DNA from: Gammaproteobacteria bacterium
Lineage (GTDB): Bacteria > Pseudomonadota > Gammaproteobacteria > Pseudomonadales > Azotimanducaceae
NCBI GenBank assembly: GCA_027297435.1
Contig: JAPUIA010000245.1
Span: forward strand, 1 to 40,452
Direction of reading: 5' to 3'
Length of the DNA stretch: 40,452 nt
The notes under the pieces were generated by a model. The model was given only the letters and a program-made list of their open reading frames with translations, ran no database searches and was not told the origin of the DNA. Positions 32,302 through 40,452 of the stretch are shown here, piece by piece. Positions within the stretch are counted from its first letter, which is position 1, and the number at the start of each line of letters is the position of its first letter. The position numbers and the translations under genes are program-made.

Positions 32302-33036
32302 ATGAAAACCGGATTGACAACATTTTTGGATGATCTCACCGCGCGTCAGGCGAACTCGCGGATTGCGGCCTATTTCGATCTGGATCGGACCCTGATTGCC
32401 GGTTATTCCGTCACGGCGCTGGGGTGGGAGCGCGTCAAGAGCAGGTCCGTGCCGCTCAGACGTATTTTGTCGCAACTGAGCGTGTTTCTTGACTACGGAC
32501 TGGGTCGCGTGCAGTACCAAGACCTCATGCAAGCGACGATGAGCGATCTCGCTGGAATAACCGAGAGCGAGTTCGTCGCGCTTGGCGAGCGCGCCTACCG
32601 CAACTGGCTGGCCGGTTCGATCTACCAAGAGGGGCGTAAATTGATAACCGCCCATCGCTCGCTGGATCATCAGGTCGTGATGGTGACGTCGGCGACCCGC
32701 GCCCAGGCGGCACCGATAGCGCGAAACCTAGGGATCGAGCATCTACTTTGCACGGAACTCGAAATCGATAACGGCCGTCTCACCGGCGGCTTTGATCCAT
32801 GCCATGGAGAGAGCAAGCGACGTAGGACCGAAGCGTTTGCGATGGGCCTCGGATTACCCATCGAAGATGCCTATTTCTACTCCGATAGTCGCGAAGACCT
32901 GCCGTTGCTGGAAGTGGTTGGTCATCCGGTGGCCACCAACGCCAAGTCTGGGTTGGCAAAGGTGGCGTTGCAGCGAGCTTGGACAGAGTTGCAATTTTCC
33001 CTCCGCGGGGAAGTGCGGGCAGAGGCAGCTGCCTAG
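32302..33036 (+). CDS. HAD-IB family hydrolase (SerB-like phosphatase)
   Basis: A 244-aa HAD phosphatase. Motif I is FDLDRTL (D26, D28), motif II is MVTSATR, and motif III/IV is YFYSDSREDLPLLEVVGHP. An alpha-helical cap lies between motifs I and II. FDLDRTLIAGYS is the form found in HAD domains fused to PlsC acyltransferases and in CicA-like proteins; here no acyltransferase is fused. The substrate may be a phosphoester such as phosphoserine or a lysophospholipid. It is divergent from the diguanylate cyclase gene. Confidence 0.9.
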   Translation: MKTGLTTFLDDLTARQANSRIAAYFDLDRTLIAGYSVTALGWERVKSRSVPLRRILSQLSVFLDYGLGRVQYQDLMQATMSDLAGITESEFVALGERAYRNWLAGSIYQEGRKLITAHRSLDHQVVMVTSATRAQAAPIARNLGIEHLLCTELEIDNGRLTGGFDPCHGESKRRRTEAFAMGLGLPIEDAYFYSDSREDLPLLEVVGHPVATNAKSGLAKVALQRAWTELQFSLRGEVRAEAAA

Positions 33037-33089
33037 ACAGGCCTCGCGACGCGACTTAGAGTGCGCGTCAATTGCAAGGAGCTGAAGGC

Positions 33090-33713
33090 TTGATTGATCT
33101 CTACACCTGGGCAACGCCCAACGGCCGCAAGATATCGATCGCCCTCGAAGAGTTCGAACTCGACTACGAAGTACATCCGGTAAACATCGGTGCTGGCGAC
33201 CAGTTTGAGCCGGACTTCCTGAAAATCAGCCCGAACAACAAAATTCCTGCCATATTCGACCGAAAGACCGGGCGCGGCATGATGGAGTCGGGCGCGATCC
33301 TGCTGTACCTCGCGGAAACCGAGGACCGGTATTGGGGAGAAGATCGTTGGCAGACGATCGAGTGGTTGATGTTGCAGATGGGCGGGGTTGGACCGATGCT
33401 TGGTCAAGCACATCATTTTCTGCAGTTCAATAGCGGCAAGGCGCCTTACGCCGAGGCACGCTATGCCTCGGAAGCCAAGCGCTTGTACGGCGTACTCGAC
33501 CGGCGACTGGCAGATCGCCAATACCTGTCCGATTCCTACTCCATCGCCGACATGGCGACATGGCCCTGGATCTCGCGATACGAGTGGCAAGCCATCGAGT
33601 GGTCTGACTATCCGAATCTCAAGCGTTGGTATCTGGCTGTCGCGGACCGTCCGGCGGTGCAACGGGGCTACGATGTGCCAACTCATGTCAATCCCATTCC
33701 GCGACCACGCTAG
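33090..33713 (+). CDS. Nu-class glutathione transferase / disulfide reductase (YfcG-like)
   Basis: A 207-aa GST. The N-terminal thioredoxin fold starts IDLYTWATPNGRKISIALEE and holds FLKISPNNKIPAI and ESGAILLYLAE, closely matching E. coli YfcG and YghU. The TPNG motif provides the Thr and Asn that interact with glutathione in place of a catalytic Cys or Tyr. YfcG reduces disulfides using glutathione (family knowledge). The start is TTG at 33090 with AAGGAG eight bases upstream; a longer frame from 33072 would run through that ribosome binding site. Confidence 0.93.
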   Translation: MIDLYTWATPNGRKISIALEEFELDYEVHPVNIGAGDQFEPDFLKISPNNKIPAIFDRKTGRGMMESGAILLYLAETEDRYWGEDRWQTIEWLMLQMGGVGPMLGQAHHFLQFNSGKAPYAEARYASEAKRLYGVLDRRLADRQYLSDSYSIADMATWPWISRYEWQAIEWSDYPNLKRWYLAVADRPAVQRGYDVPTHVNPIPRPR

Positions 33714-33749
33714 GTGTTCGGGCGTCGTTCAAGTGGTGGGGCTTTGGAC

Positions 33750-34400
33750 GTGAAGTGTCTGCTGATGATTGGCCTGCTTGTTGCGTCCGCTCCGGTATCG
33801 GCGACGACCGCGACGTTTCGCTACGAAGCGTATCTGGGTCCGATACGCGCCGGTGAGGCGGTGATCGAGGTCGAGACCACTATGGAAGGTTACAAGGTCC
33901 GTGGGCGTGCCAAGTCTCAAGGTTTGCTGGAAGCCTATAGCAACTGGCGTGCCCGGTTTTCAGTGGCCGGTATCTTCGGTAAAAAACCCGAACCGCAACG
34001 TTACTATTTGTTCGAGAAAGACGATCGCAAGATGCGCGAGATTACCGTGCAAGACGGAATGCTGAAGTACATCAAGAACGGCAAAATGCGATCCCTGCGA
34101 CCGGCGCTGCCCGGCGTTGATGTGTTGACAACCTTGTTTATCGATGCCGATTGTAAGGACACGGTGACGTTGCACACGGGCCGGCACGGCTACCACTTGC
34201 GTCGCTATGATGAATTTCCGGGGTTGTGCCGCTATCGAGTGACGGACGAAGACGGGGATGAGTTTGATGCAGAGATTCGTTTTGGCCAGCGCGAGGGATT
34301 CACCGTGCCCATTAGTATCGAAGTGAGAGGCGTGTTCGGTGGACGCATGCAACTCATCGATAGTCAGGCGCCGGTTTCCCCTATCGGAGAATTCGACTGA
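33750..34400 (+). CDS. Exported DUF3108 domain protein
   Basis: A 216-aa protein with a signal peptide (VKCLLMIGLLVASAPVSA), then beta-rich DUF3108 sequence: FRYEAYLGPIRAGEAVIEVE, WRARFSVAGIFG, YYLFEKDDRKMREITV and LRPALPGVDVLTTLF. DUF3108 proteins are periplasmic and of unknown role. The start is set at GTG 33750 so that the signal peptide leads; the open frame from 33714 adds 12 residues without one. Its stop overlaps the probable CTG start of the flippase gene. Confidence 0.85.
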   Translation: MKCLLMIGLLVASAPVSATTATFRYEAYLGPIRAGEAVIEVETTMEGYKVRGRAKSQGLLEAYSNWRARFSVAGIFGKKPEPQRYYLFEKDDRKMREITVQDGMLKYIKNGKMRSLRPALPGVDVLTTLFIDADCKDTVTLHTGRHGYHLRRYDEFPGLCRYRVTDEDGDEFDAEIRFGQREGFTVPISIEVRGVFGGRMQLIDSQAPVSPIGEFD

Positions 34401-35662
34401 GCGAACTGCACCGGCAGATCGGCACCGGTATCGTCTGGGTTGCAGTTTTTGCGGTGATTGCGAGGCTTGCCAACGCGGCCAAAGAAATCGCCATCGCGTA
34501 TCAATTTGGGACCGGTCCGCTGATCGATGCCTATGTATTGGTAGTTGCTTTCGTCACCTGGTTACCGGCGGTTTGGTTGAGTGGCTGTCAGACGGTGCTG
34601 GTGCCTCAGGTGGTGTCGCTGTCCGCTGCCGAGAGGCGTTTGTTTCTGAGCGAATTGTTCGGCTGGTTGATCGTGGTGGGCGCTGTGCTGAGCCTCGTAC
34701 TTATCCTCGGCTTGCCGACACTCATGATGGGGCTCTTCGGCGATCATGCGGCCCGCAATGAACTCGAGCATTTGCTCGCGGTTTTGACGCCGATCACATT
34801 GTTCGGGGTCGTCACGAGTTTGTTCATCGCGTTGCTGATTGCCGCGCAGCGTCACGCCAACGCGTTGTTGGAAGGCGTACCCGCCGTGGTGATCTTGGTG
34901 AGCGTGCTGCTGTTGGGCTCGGCGCAAGCACTGAGCTATGGCACGCTTGCCGGGTTCGCGTTGCAACTCGGCGTAGCGGCTTGGCTGCTGCGCACATCCT
35001 GGTTTTCGCGGCCGAAGCTGAGCTTTGCATCCAGCGTTTGGCCGGAGTTCAAGCAAGGCATGAAAATCGTGTTGTTCGGTCAGCTGCTGCTCGCATTGGC
35101 ATATCCGGTCGACCAGCTCATCGCCAACACGTTGGTTTCTGGCAGCGGTGCCCAATATGGCTATGCGTATCGACTGGTCGCCTTCATCATGGCGATCGGG
35201 TCGCTCGCCATCGGCCGCACCGTGTTGCCGGTGTTGAGCCAGATGGATCTCGGCGATGCGTGGCTGCTCATCGCGCGTTGGGGACGGCGGCTGTTCTCGA
35301 GTGCGATCTTCGTGGTAGCACTTGCCTGGGCGCTCGCGCCCTGGGGTGTGGCGTTGCTGTTCGAGCGCGGCGCCTTCACTCAGAGTGATACGCTCGCGGT
35401 CACGGAAGCGTTCCGGTGGGGTCTCGTACAAGTGCCTTTCATGTTGCTTGGCGTGTTGCTCACGCAGTACCTCGCAAGCGCCAAGGCATTTTGGACGATC
35501 AGTCTCGTCGGCGCCGGCGGCGCAGTCGTCAAGATCGTCGCGAGCCTGGTGTTGGGTAACACGCTCGGTTTGCCGGGGTTGATGCAAGCCTCTGCGGTAG
35601 CCTTCGGTGTTACTGCCTTGGCTGCCTACGTGGGCGCGCGCCGACTCGTCAGAGTGACTTAG
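34397..35662 (+). CDS. MOP superfamily flippase (MurJ/MviN-like)
   Basis: A protein of about 421 aa with roughly 12 hydrophobic helices, related to MurJ and O-antigen flippases that move lipid-linked sugars across the inner membrane. The first helix (IGTGIVWVAVFAVIARLANA) and the conserved AAKEIAIAYQFGTGPLIDAY lie upstream of, or straddle, the first GTG at 34454, so translation must begin earlier. No ATG, GTG or TTG is available before the in-frame stop at 34361. GGAG at 34386-34389 is ideally placed for CTG at 34397, which overlaps the DUF3108 stop (CTGA). MurJ is longer (about 510 aa, 14 helices), so this is probably a glycan-specific relative acting with the glycosyltransferase next to it. 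Confidence 0.8.
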   Translation: MSELHRQIGTGIVWVAVFAVIARLANAAKEIAIAYQFGTGPLIDAYVLVVAFVTWLPAVWLSGCQTVLVPQVVSLSAAERRLFLSELFGWLIVVGAVLSLVLILGLPTLMMGLFGDHAARNELEHLLAVLTPITLFGVVTSLFIALLIAAQRHANALLEGVPAVVILVSVLLLGSAQALSYGTLAGFALQLGVAAWLLRTSWFSRPKLSFASSVWPEFKQGMKIVLFGQLLLALAYPVDQLIANTLVSGSGAQYGYAYRLVAFIMAIGSLAIGRTVLPVLSQMDLGDAWLLIARWGRRLFSSAIFVVALAWALAPWGVALLFERGAFTQSDTLAVTEAFRWGLVQVPFMLLGVLLTQYLASAKAFWTISLVGAGGAVVKIVASLVLGNTLGLPGLMQASAVAFGVTALAAYVGARRLVRVT

Positions 35663-35705
35663 TGTTGCGCCGTGGATAGACACGCCGAAACTATGCGAAT
35701 TAATC

Positions 35706-35716
35706 GGACAGGACAC
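35706..35716 (+). repeat. Partial copy of the GGACAGGACAC palindrome arm
   Basis: GGACAGGACAC here is identical to 17255-17265, one arm of the inverted repeat downstream of msrA. The second arm is absent. It lies in the 65-bp gap before the glycosyltransferase gene. It may be a decayed element or chance. Confidence 0.3.
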
Positions 35717-35727
35717 TCGCCGTATCG

Positions 35728-36828
35728 ATGCGTGTGCTAATCGCCATTCATAATCTGGGAACCGGCGGTGCCGAACGGGTCGCCTCGGCGCTTGCCACCC
35801 ACTGGGCAGGCACGACGGGCGTTGAGGTCGCGCTTGTCACGCTCGATCAGTCGCCCGGGTTTTTTACGCTACCTGACGGCGTCGCCCGCTATGCCTTGGG
35901 GGTCACCGGCGAGAGCCACACGCTGCTGCAATCGTTTGTCCACAACCTCAGACGCGTGAGAGCGCTCAGACGGACGATCAAACGCTGCCAAGCCGAAACG
36001 ATCGTGTCTTTCATGACGACGACCAACGTGCTGGCAGTGTTGGCGAGCCTTGGCATGGCGTGCCGAACCGTCCTATCGGAACGGACCTGGCCGCCGGCCA
36101 TTCCGTTATCCAAGATCTGGTCCTGGTTGCGGCGCGTAACCTATGGTCGAGCAAGCCACCTCGTGGTCGCAACGCAGAGAACGGCGGACTGGGTGGCTAC
36201 CGAGATTGGCGTGGCAGTAAGCGATGTGACGGTGATTGCCAATCCGGTCACCTGGCCCCTCCCGGCTGTGGAGCCTCGGCTCGCGCCGCCGGATGGCGCT
36301 TATGTTTTGGCGGTAGGACGTTTGGGGCCAGAGAAAGGCTTCGACAAGTTGCTCGACGCTTTTGCGCGCATTCGAGAGCGGCATCCGGCGTGGCGACTCG
36401 TAATCGTCGGTGATGGACCGTTGCGCACCGCGTTGCAAACCGCGAGCCGCGCCAACGATGTGCCGCTCGACCTGCCGGGTCGCGTGGGTAATCTTGCCGA
36501 TTGGTATCGGGCCGCCGCAATGCTCGTATTGACGTCCGACTTCGAAGGCTTTCCTAACGTGTTGGTTGAAGCCATGAGCCATGGATGTCCGGTAGTCAGT
36601 TTCGATTGCGCGGTGGGTCCTCGAGAGATCATCAGAGATGGGATAGACGGTTTTCTCGTGGCGCCGGGGGATATAGCAGACTTGGCGGATAAGACTGCGC
36701 AGCTGATGTCGGATGAAAAACTACGGTTGCGCATGGGTCGGCGTGCCGAAGAGGTCCGGCAACGATTTCGCGCGTCGGACATCTATGCGCAGTGGTCTGT
36801 AGTGGCCGGTATAGCTAGTGACCGTTAG
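35728..36828 (+). CDS. Glycosyltransferase family 4 protein
   Basis: A 366-aa GT-B glycosyltransferase. The N-terminal glycine-rich loop NLGTGGAERVA is at 9-19. The C-terminal nucleotide-sugar site has VLAVGRLGPEKGFDKLLDAF and the EX7E motif in DFEGFPNVLVEAMSHGCPVV. It probably adds a sugar to a lipid-linked or LPS-type glycan on the cytoplasmic face of the inner membrane. The MOP flippase upstream supports a role in surface glycan assembly. Donor and acceptor are unknown. Confidence 0.92.
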   Translation: MRVLIAIHNLGTGGAERVASALATHWAGTTGVEVALVTLDQSPGFFTLPDGVARYALGVTGESHTLLQSFVHNLRRVRALRRTIKRCQAETIVSFMTTTNVLAVLASLGMACRTVLSERTWPPAIPLSKIWSWLRRVTYGRASHLVVATQRTADWVATEIGVAVSDVTVIANPVTWPLPAVEPRLAPPDGAYVLAVGRLGPEKGFDKLLDAFARIRERHPAWRLVIVGDGPLRTALQTASRANDVPLDLPGRVGNLADWYRAAAMLVLTSDFEGFPNVLVEAMSHGCPVVSFDCAVGPREIIRDGIDGFLVAPGDIADLADKTAQLMSDEKLRLRMGRRAEEVRQRFRASDIYAQWSVVAGIASDR

Positions 36829-36852
36829 AACCCGATCGTTCTCGAGTCACAG

Positions 36853-39411
36853 CTAGCGCTTCGGAAAGCCGCCCACCCAGATTGGGCTGGACCAGGCCAC
36901 CGCGTCGTCGGCTTGTTTGACGCGAACGTAGTAGTAGTCGCCCTGGCCAGTGCTTTCATCGGTGAATTCGAACGTCGTCTGCATCACGCCGTCCTTGACC
37001 ACCCTCCTCAACGTCACCCGATCGGTATAGGCATCGACGGTTAGCGTTTGCATTGCCCGTCCGCGCTCGAGGTCGCGCACCGAGAAGGTGAGCTCGGCGG
37101 CGTCTGAGGTTTGCTTGGGCCGGAAAATCGGTGGCGCGCCACCGGTCTCGAGAGCGGGTTCCAGGGTGATCGTGAACGTAGCCGTGCGTTTGATGTCGGA
37201 CAGTCGTAACTTGAGTGACGTAGTATCGCCGCGACTCTGCGTGCGGAAATGCACCGTGTTGGGGTCTTCGTCGTCTACCGCGAGGGACTGCACTGTGTGA
37301 CTGTGAAAATCGGTGCCTTCTGCGGACTCTAAGGTGGCGTTGGCGATGCGCAGCGTGCCGCGCCAGGTACGCCAGCCGCGTGGATTGTCGCCAGCGTGGA
37401 TGGGTTTGGAGTCCGATGCGAAGCTCAACACAAAAGTGTCTTCCTTGTTGAGCTTGTCGGCGGTGTCCGCCAAGTAGTCCTGTTGCCAGATCTCTGCATC
37501 GTTCTTGATCAACGTGATGGTGTCGATGGGTGCCGTGCCGATGACTTGCCCGGTGATGTGTCGAATCTCGGCGAAGGGCGCTCTCTGGCCCATCTCGTGG
37601 CCATTGAGCGCCACGTCCAAGATCATCCGCTCACCGGTTGTCGCATACGATCGAAGATCTTTCATGGCATCAAAGATGGCATCAATGGTTTTCTCCTGAG
37701 CGCGAATCGCCCCGAGGCCGCCTCGTTGCGACAAGGAACCCCCCAGGGGTGCCGTATAGCCCGGTTGGCTCAAGTGGTTGTCCGACGCGGCGGTGAATCC
37801 GACTTGATGGCCGTGGTTTAGGTACATGCGTGCGAACCACTCGAAAGTTCCGTGCTGCGACATGACTTCGACCAGAGGTTCCAGCTCTGGGTCGTTGAGT
37901 CGATAGTCACCGGCTTGGTGCGCATGCGGTATCACCACCACGTCCTTAGGCTCGGCTTCGTTGCGCAACCCTTGGTAGAGTTTCGAGAGCGTCGGTGCAA
38001 AGTGCGAGGTGACGCGTCGACGGTTGTCGGGCGTGCGGTACAAAACGTTGTGGTGGCCGCCGTTGATGTTGTTGACGGTCCACTCGTAGCTTAGAAAAGC
38101 GATGAACTGGCCGTCTTCGGTGTAGTCCTTTACGTGTTTGCGTAACACTTCCCACTCGGCATCGTCGGTCCAGATGTCGTGCTCTGAGTGTGCGACCCAG
38201 TCGAGGCGTGCGTCGTCCCGCGCCCAGTTCATGAACCGTGTTGGTGTGCCTATACCCTCGGCAAATCCTGAGTGAGCGTGCGAGTCGCCCCAATAGATGC
38301 GCCGCGTCGGATTTTCTTCGGCGACAACGGGGTTGCTTGTACCGACGATCGTGCCGTCACGGCTGCTGATCTCGAAACGGTACACGCCCGGTTCCGGGAG
38401 ACGGACGTCTTTGAGCAGCGTGATGGCGCTGCTGTCCGCCGGGATATCGGCAATGCGCCTGCCGTTCAACAGGACTCGCCAGGGCGGTAGCGGGCCGGTC
38501 GCGCGATTGAAGAACCTGTCTTCGGCGCGCACCGACAAGGTGAACGTTTCGTCAGTCGCGACGATCGATGGTGCAAAACCTTTCACTCGGGCGACCTCGG
38601 TGCCGACTACAACGATCGGTTGGATAGGCAACGTGTAAAAGTATCCTTGCGCCTCGAACGCGAGGTAGATCGGAAACGGCATGCGATCACTGGAGAAATC
38701 GGCCATGAGTAACCCACGGCTACCTTGGCTGGTGTCGCCATAGGTAACCGTCACGACGTCGCCTTCTTGGAGCCTGCCGGACGCAACGCGAAACACCAGG
38801 GTTGGTGCCGAGTTGCGAAAGCCCCCATGCATGCCGGGCATCGGGAAACTATCGGTGGCGAAGCTGACATTCGAGTTGGTGCTCTCAATCGAGATGTAGT
38901 TGTCGGCTTGCGGGTCCGCCGTTTGCCAGCGCCCGTAGTTGGGCATGAAGTGCCGCGCAATGAGAAACCCGCCGCCGGTTTGGATCGGTTTGTCACCGAC
39001 GGTAAAGCGCTGCTCGAAAGTCACGTGGCTGCGGGCCGTGAAGGGGCCGAGATCTGCTTCGAGACGTCCTAACGCGCCGGGTTGATCGTCCAACAATGCG
39101 AGCTCGTTGATATAGCCGTCGAGAATGCCGTGCACCCGGGTTGGGGGATTGGCCGTGCGCAAGGCCGCCGCGATGGCTTGTGTGAGGTTGACCGGCAGCT
39201 CTCCACCGCTGATAGCGTAGGCATTGGCCCACTCCCACAGCAAGCTAGCCCGCGCCGTGCGATTGCCGGGGTCGGTGGCATGCAGGTTAACGTCTGCCTT
39301 GAGCTTCTCGACCCTGGCCCGTTGTTCGGGGCTCAAATAATCGTGTAGCTCGCCGGCCGAGACGACCGAACCGGCGAGTAACAACAGGCAGACAATGCCC
39401 CCTACCTTCAT
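36853..39411 (-). CDS. Exported DUF3604 protein (PHP-like metal site)
   Basis: An 852-aa protein with a signal peptide (MKVGGIVCLLLLAGSVVSAG). The N-terminal half is beta-rich. From about residue 375 it has the DUF3604 pattern with metal-binding-like motifs: YWGDSHAHSGF, WVAHSEHD, IPHAHQAGDYR and FTAASDNHLSQPG. These resemble PHP-type phosphoesterase sites, so a hydrolytic role in the periplasm is plausible but unproven. C-terminal beta domains follow. It stands alone, with its 3' end 24 bp from the glycosyltransferase gene and a shared divergent promoter region with the diiron protein. Confidence 0.88.
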   Translation of the reverse strand: MKVGGIVCLLLLAGSVVSAGELHDYLSPEQRARVEKLKADVNLHATDPGNRTARASLLWEWANAYAISGGELPVNLTQAIAAALRTANPPTRVHGILDGYINELALLDDQPGALGRLEADLGPFTARSHVTFEQRFTVGDKPIQTGGGFLIARHFMPNYGRWQTADPQADNYISIESTNSNVSFATDSFPMPGMHGGFRNSAPTLVFRVASGRLQEGDVVTVTYGDTSQGSRGLLMADFSSDRMPFPIYLAFEAQGYFYTLPIQPIVVVGTEVARVKGFAPSIVATDETFTLSVRAEDRFFNRATGPLPPWRVLLNGRRIADIPADSSAITLLKDVRLPEPGVYRFEISSRDGTIVGTSNPVVAEENPTRRIYWGDSHAHSGFAEGIGTPTRFMNWARDDARLDWVAHSEHDIWTDDAEWEVLRKHVKDYTEDGQFIAFLSYEWTVNNINGGHHNVLYRTPDNRRRVTSHFAPTLSKLYQGLRNEAEPKDVVVIPHAHQAGDYRLNDPELEPLVEVMSQHGTFEWFARMYLNHGHQVGFTAASDNHLSQPGYTAPLGGSLSQRGGLGAIRAQEKTIDAIFDAMKDLRSYATTGERMILDVALNGHEMGQRAPFAEIRHITGQVIGTAPIDTITLIKNDAEIWQQDYLADTADKLNKEDTFVLSFASDSKPIHAGDNPRGWRTWRGTLRIANATLESAEGTDFHSHTVQSLAVDDEDPNTVHFRTQSRGDTTSLKLRLSDIKRTATFTITLEPALETGGAPPIFRPKQTSDAAELTFSVRDLERGRAMQTLTVDAYTDRVTLRRVVKDGVMQTTFEFTDESTGQGDYYYVRVKQADDAVAWSSPIWVGGFPKR

Positions 39412-39530
39412 GAATTCCCCTGAAACTGGCGCGAACGAAGCCTGGATTGTAGCGGCATCCGGAGTTGGGGTGGAGGATCGGGGGGTTATCCGCTATAAAG
39501 GGTAGATTGGTCCAGGCTGGGAGAAATCCG

Positions 39531-40452
39531 ATGAGCGAAAGCGTAGATTTAGCGACTGCTGAGATCGAATTGGATCTCGGCTGGCTCGCTCAGCAGGGGC
39601 AATGGGGTACCAAGGCCCAGATTGGCAAGGAAGGACTGACGCTCAAAGACATTCAAATTGGCGACTACGGGGAGACCCCGGATTTCAGTGACAACATGAC
39701 CGGGCGGCCCCGCGGCGCTGGTGCACGCAAAGATTCCTATCGAATCGGCAATTACTCGGTGCGTACCAAAAACGAGATTTGGCTCGACAACGCTTCGTTT
39801 CTCTACGAGGAAGCCTTGCAACGTCAGTGGAGCTCGGCGACGGATGTGCCTTGGCACACCATCGAGCCGTTGCCGGATGACATCGAAGAGGCCGAGTGCG
39901 AATTGGCGACGTTCTTTACCGAAGTAGAATTTGTTGCTGGAGACGTGCCAGCCCGTTGGATCTCCGAAACGACGCCCGACTACTTCGAACCGCGCAACGT
40001 GCTGCTCGCCCAGGTGATGGACGAGGCGCGGCATATGGACGTATTCCGTAAGCGCGCGTTGGCCAACGGTGGCGGGCTGATGCAGGCAACCGGCGGCACG
40101 GCGGGCGTCGTCGGCAGCATCGATTTGGCGCGTGATTTCACGGAAATGTCCTCACGGCTGCACATTTCCGGCGAAGGCGCCGTGCTCACTATGTTTCGCA
40201 TGGGCGAGTTGATGGCGTACAACGACGCCGAGAAAGCCATGTATCGACTGTGCGCCCAAGATGAGGCGCGACACGTCGCGTTCGGCGTCATGCACATGCG
40301 TTACATGTCCGAAGCAGCGACCGAGAGGCGCGAAGAGATCGAATGTTACTTCGACGAAGCGGAACGGCAGATCTTGGCGGGCTCGCAAAATCCAGCCGGT
40401 ACCCAGACCGCGAGTTCCGAAGCGCTGTGTATTCTGTTGGGCGGTGGTAAGG
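39531..40452 (+). CDS. Ferritin-like diiron protein, 3' end beyond window
   Basis: 307 codons are visible and the frame runs off the end. The four-helix diiron site is complete: a Glu in FFTEVEFVAGD, E-x2-H in MDEARHMDVF, a Glu in HISGEGAVLTMF and E-x2-H in QDEARHVAFGVMHM. This pattern fits ferritin-like oxygenases or oxidases such as the AurF-type group; the reaction is unknown. A long N-terminal segment (about 110 residues) precedes the helices. GGGAGAAA precedes the ATG, and a TATAAA at 39494-39499 could be its -10 box. Confidence 0.85.
   Translation, partial: MSESVDLATAEIELDLGWLAQQGQWGTKAQIGKEGLTLKDIQIGDYGETPDFSDNMTGRPRGAGARKDSYRIGNYSVRTKNEIWLDNASFLYEEALQRQWSSATDVPWHTIEPLPDDIEEAECELATFFTEVEFVAGDVPARWISETTPDYFEPRNVLLAQVMDEARHMDVFRKRALANGGGLMQATGGTAGVVGSIDLARDFTEMSSRLHISGEGAVLTMFRMGELMAYNDAEKAMYRLCAQDEARHVAFGVMHMRYMSEAATERREEIECYFDEAERQILAGSQNPAGTQTASSEALCILLGGGK

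Noticed and set aside
34562-35716. 384-codon open frame on the minus strand
   Set aside because: Antisense to the flippase gene; its composition is extreme (Arg, Gln, His, Glu repeats), which is what an antisense frame of a hydrophobic membrane protein gives.

Overview
This window reads as chromosome of a gammaproteobacterium, probably an uncultured or marine lineage. That is inferred from the mix of families (NnrU, Nu-class GST, YegD-like Hsp70, MnmH/SelU, DUF3108, DUF3604, MOP flippase plus GT4), tight gene packing with stop/start overlaps, and a moderately high GC content. I see no rRNA, tRNA, CRISPR array, phage or intact insertion sequence. The genes are mostly single functions or pairs, with one metabolic cluster and one large transporter operon. 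The species cannot be fixed from the sequence alone.

Layout. 1-3.3 kb: a type-2 (eukaryote-like) isoleucyl-tRNA synthetase behind a structured leader. 3.3-5.3 kb, minus strand: a tiny coupled ORF, a crotonase and a Gfo/Idh oxidoreductase, converging on ileS with overlapping stop codons. 5.3-8.1 kb: a secreted DUF6265-like protein, a terminator, a Rieske oxygenase with its domains in reverse order, a crotonase relic and an MFS transporter. 8.1-8.5 kb: an unusual intergenic region holding a hairpin whose loop is a G-quadruplex motif, then stacked palindromes over a LysR promoter. 8.5-13.7 kb: LysR regulator, a GH78 rhamnosidase-like protein that has lost its catalytic signature, and cobalt-type nitrile hydratase beta, alpha and accessory genes, with no amidase. 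13.7-16.4 kb, minus strand: tRNA 2-selenouridine synthase and a TPR/Sel1-like lipoprotein. 16.5-21.7 kb: MsrA, two PPOX-fold flavoproteins, a CoA-transferase reduced to its two ends, an Hsp70-type ATPase, a Nudix hydrolase, a thioesterase and a MAPEG protein, with two palindromic extragenic elements between them. 21.7-24.8 kb: a VOC protein, an AhpD-like protein with an in-frame UGA in its redox motif (a probable selenoprotein), NnrU and an alpha/beta hydrolase. 25-29.7 kb: a Gld-type ABC operon in which the permease is fused to the GldG-like auxiliary domain. 29.7-36.8 kb: PAP2 lipoprotein, diguanylate cyclase, HAD phosphatase, GST, DUF3108 protein, flippase and glycosyltransferase. 36.8-40.4 kb: a large exported DUF3604 protein and a truncated ferritin-like diiron protein.

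The strongest candidates for something new are as follows. (1) The AhpD-like protein with a CxxU motif at 22274-23344, supported by the continuing reading frame and by a selenouridine synthase 8 kb away. (2) The permuted Rieske oxygenase at 6047-6865. (3) The GH78-like protein next to nitrile hydratase, whose general-acid motif is replaced. (4) Several gene scars and palindromic elements that suggest active genome reduction or small-element mobility.
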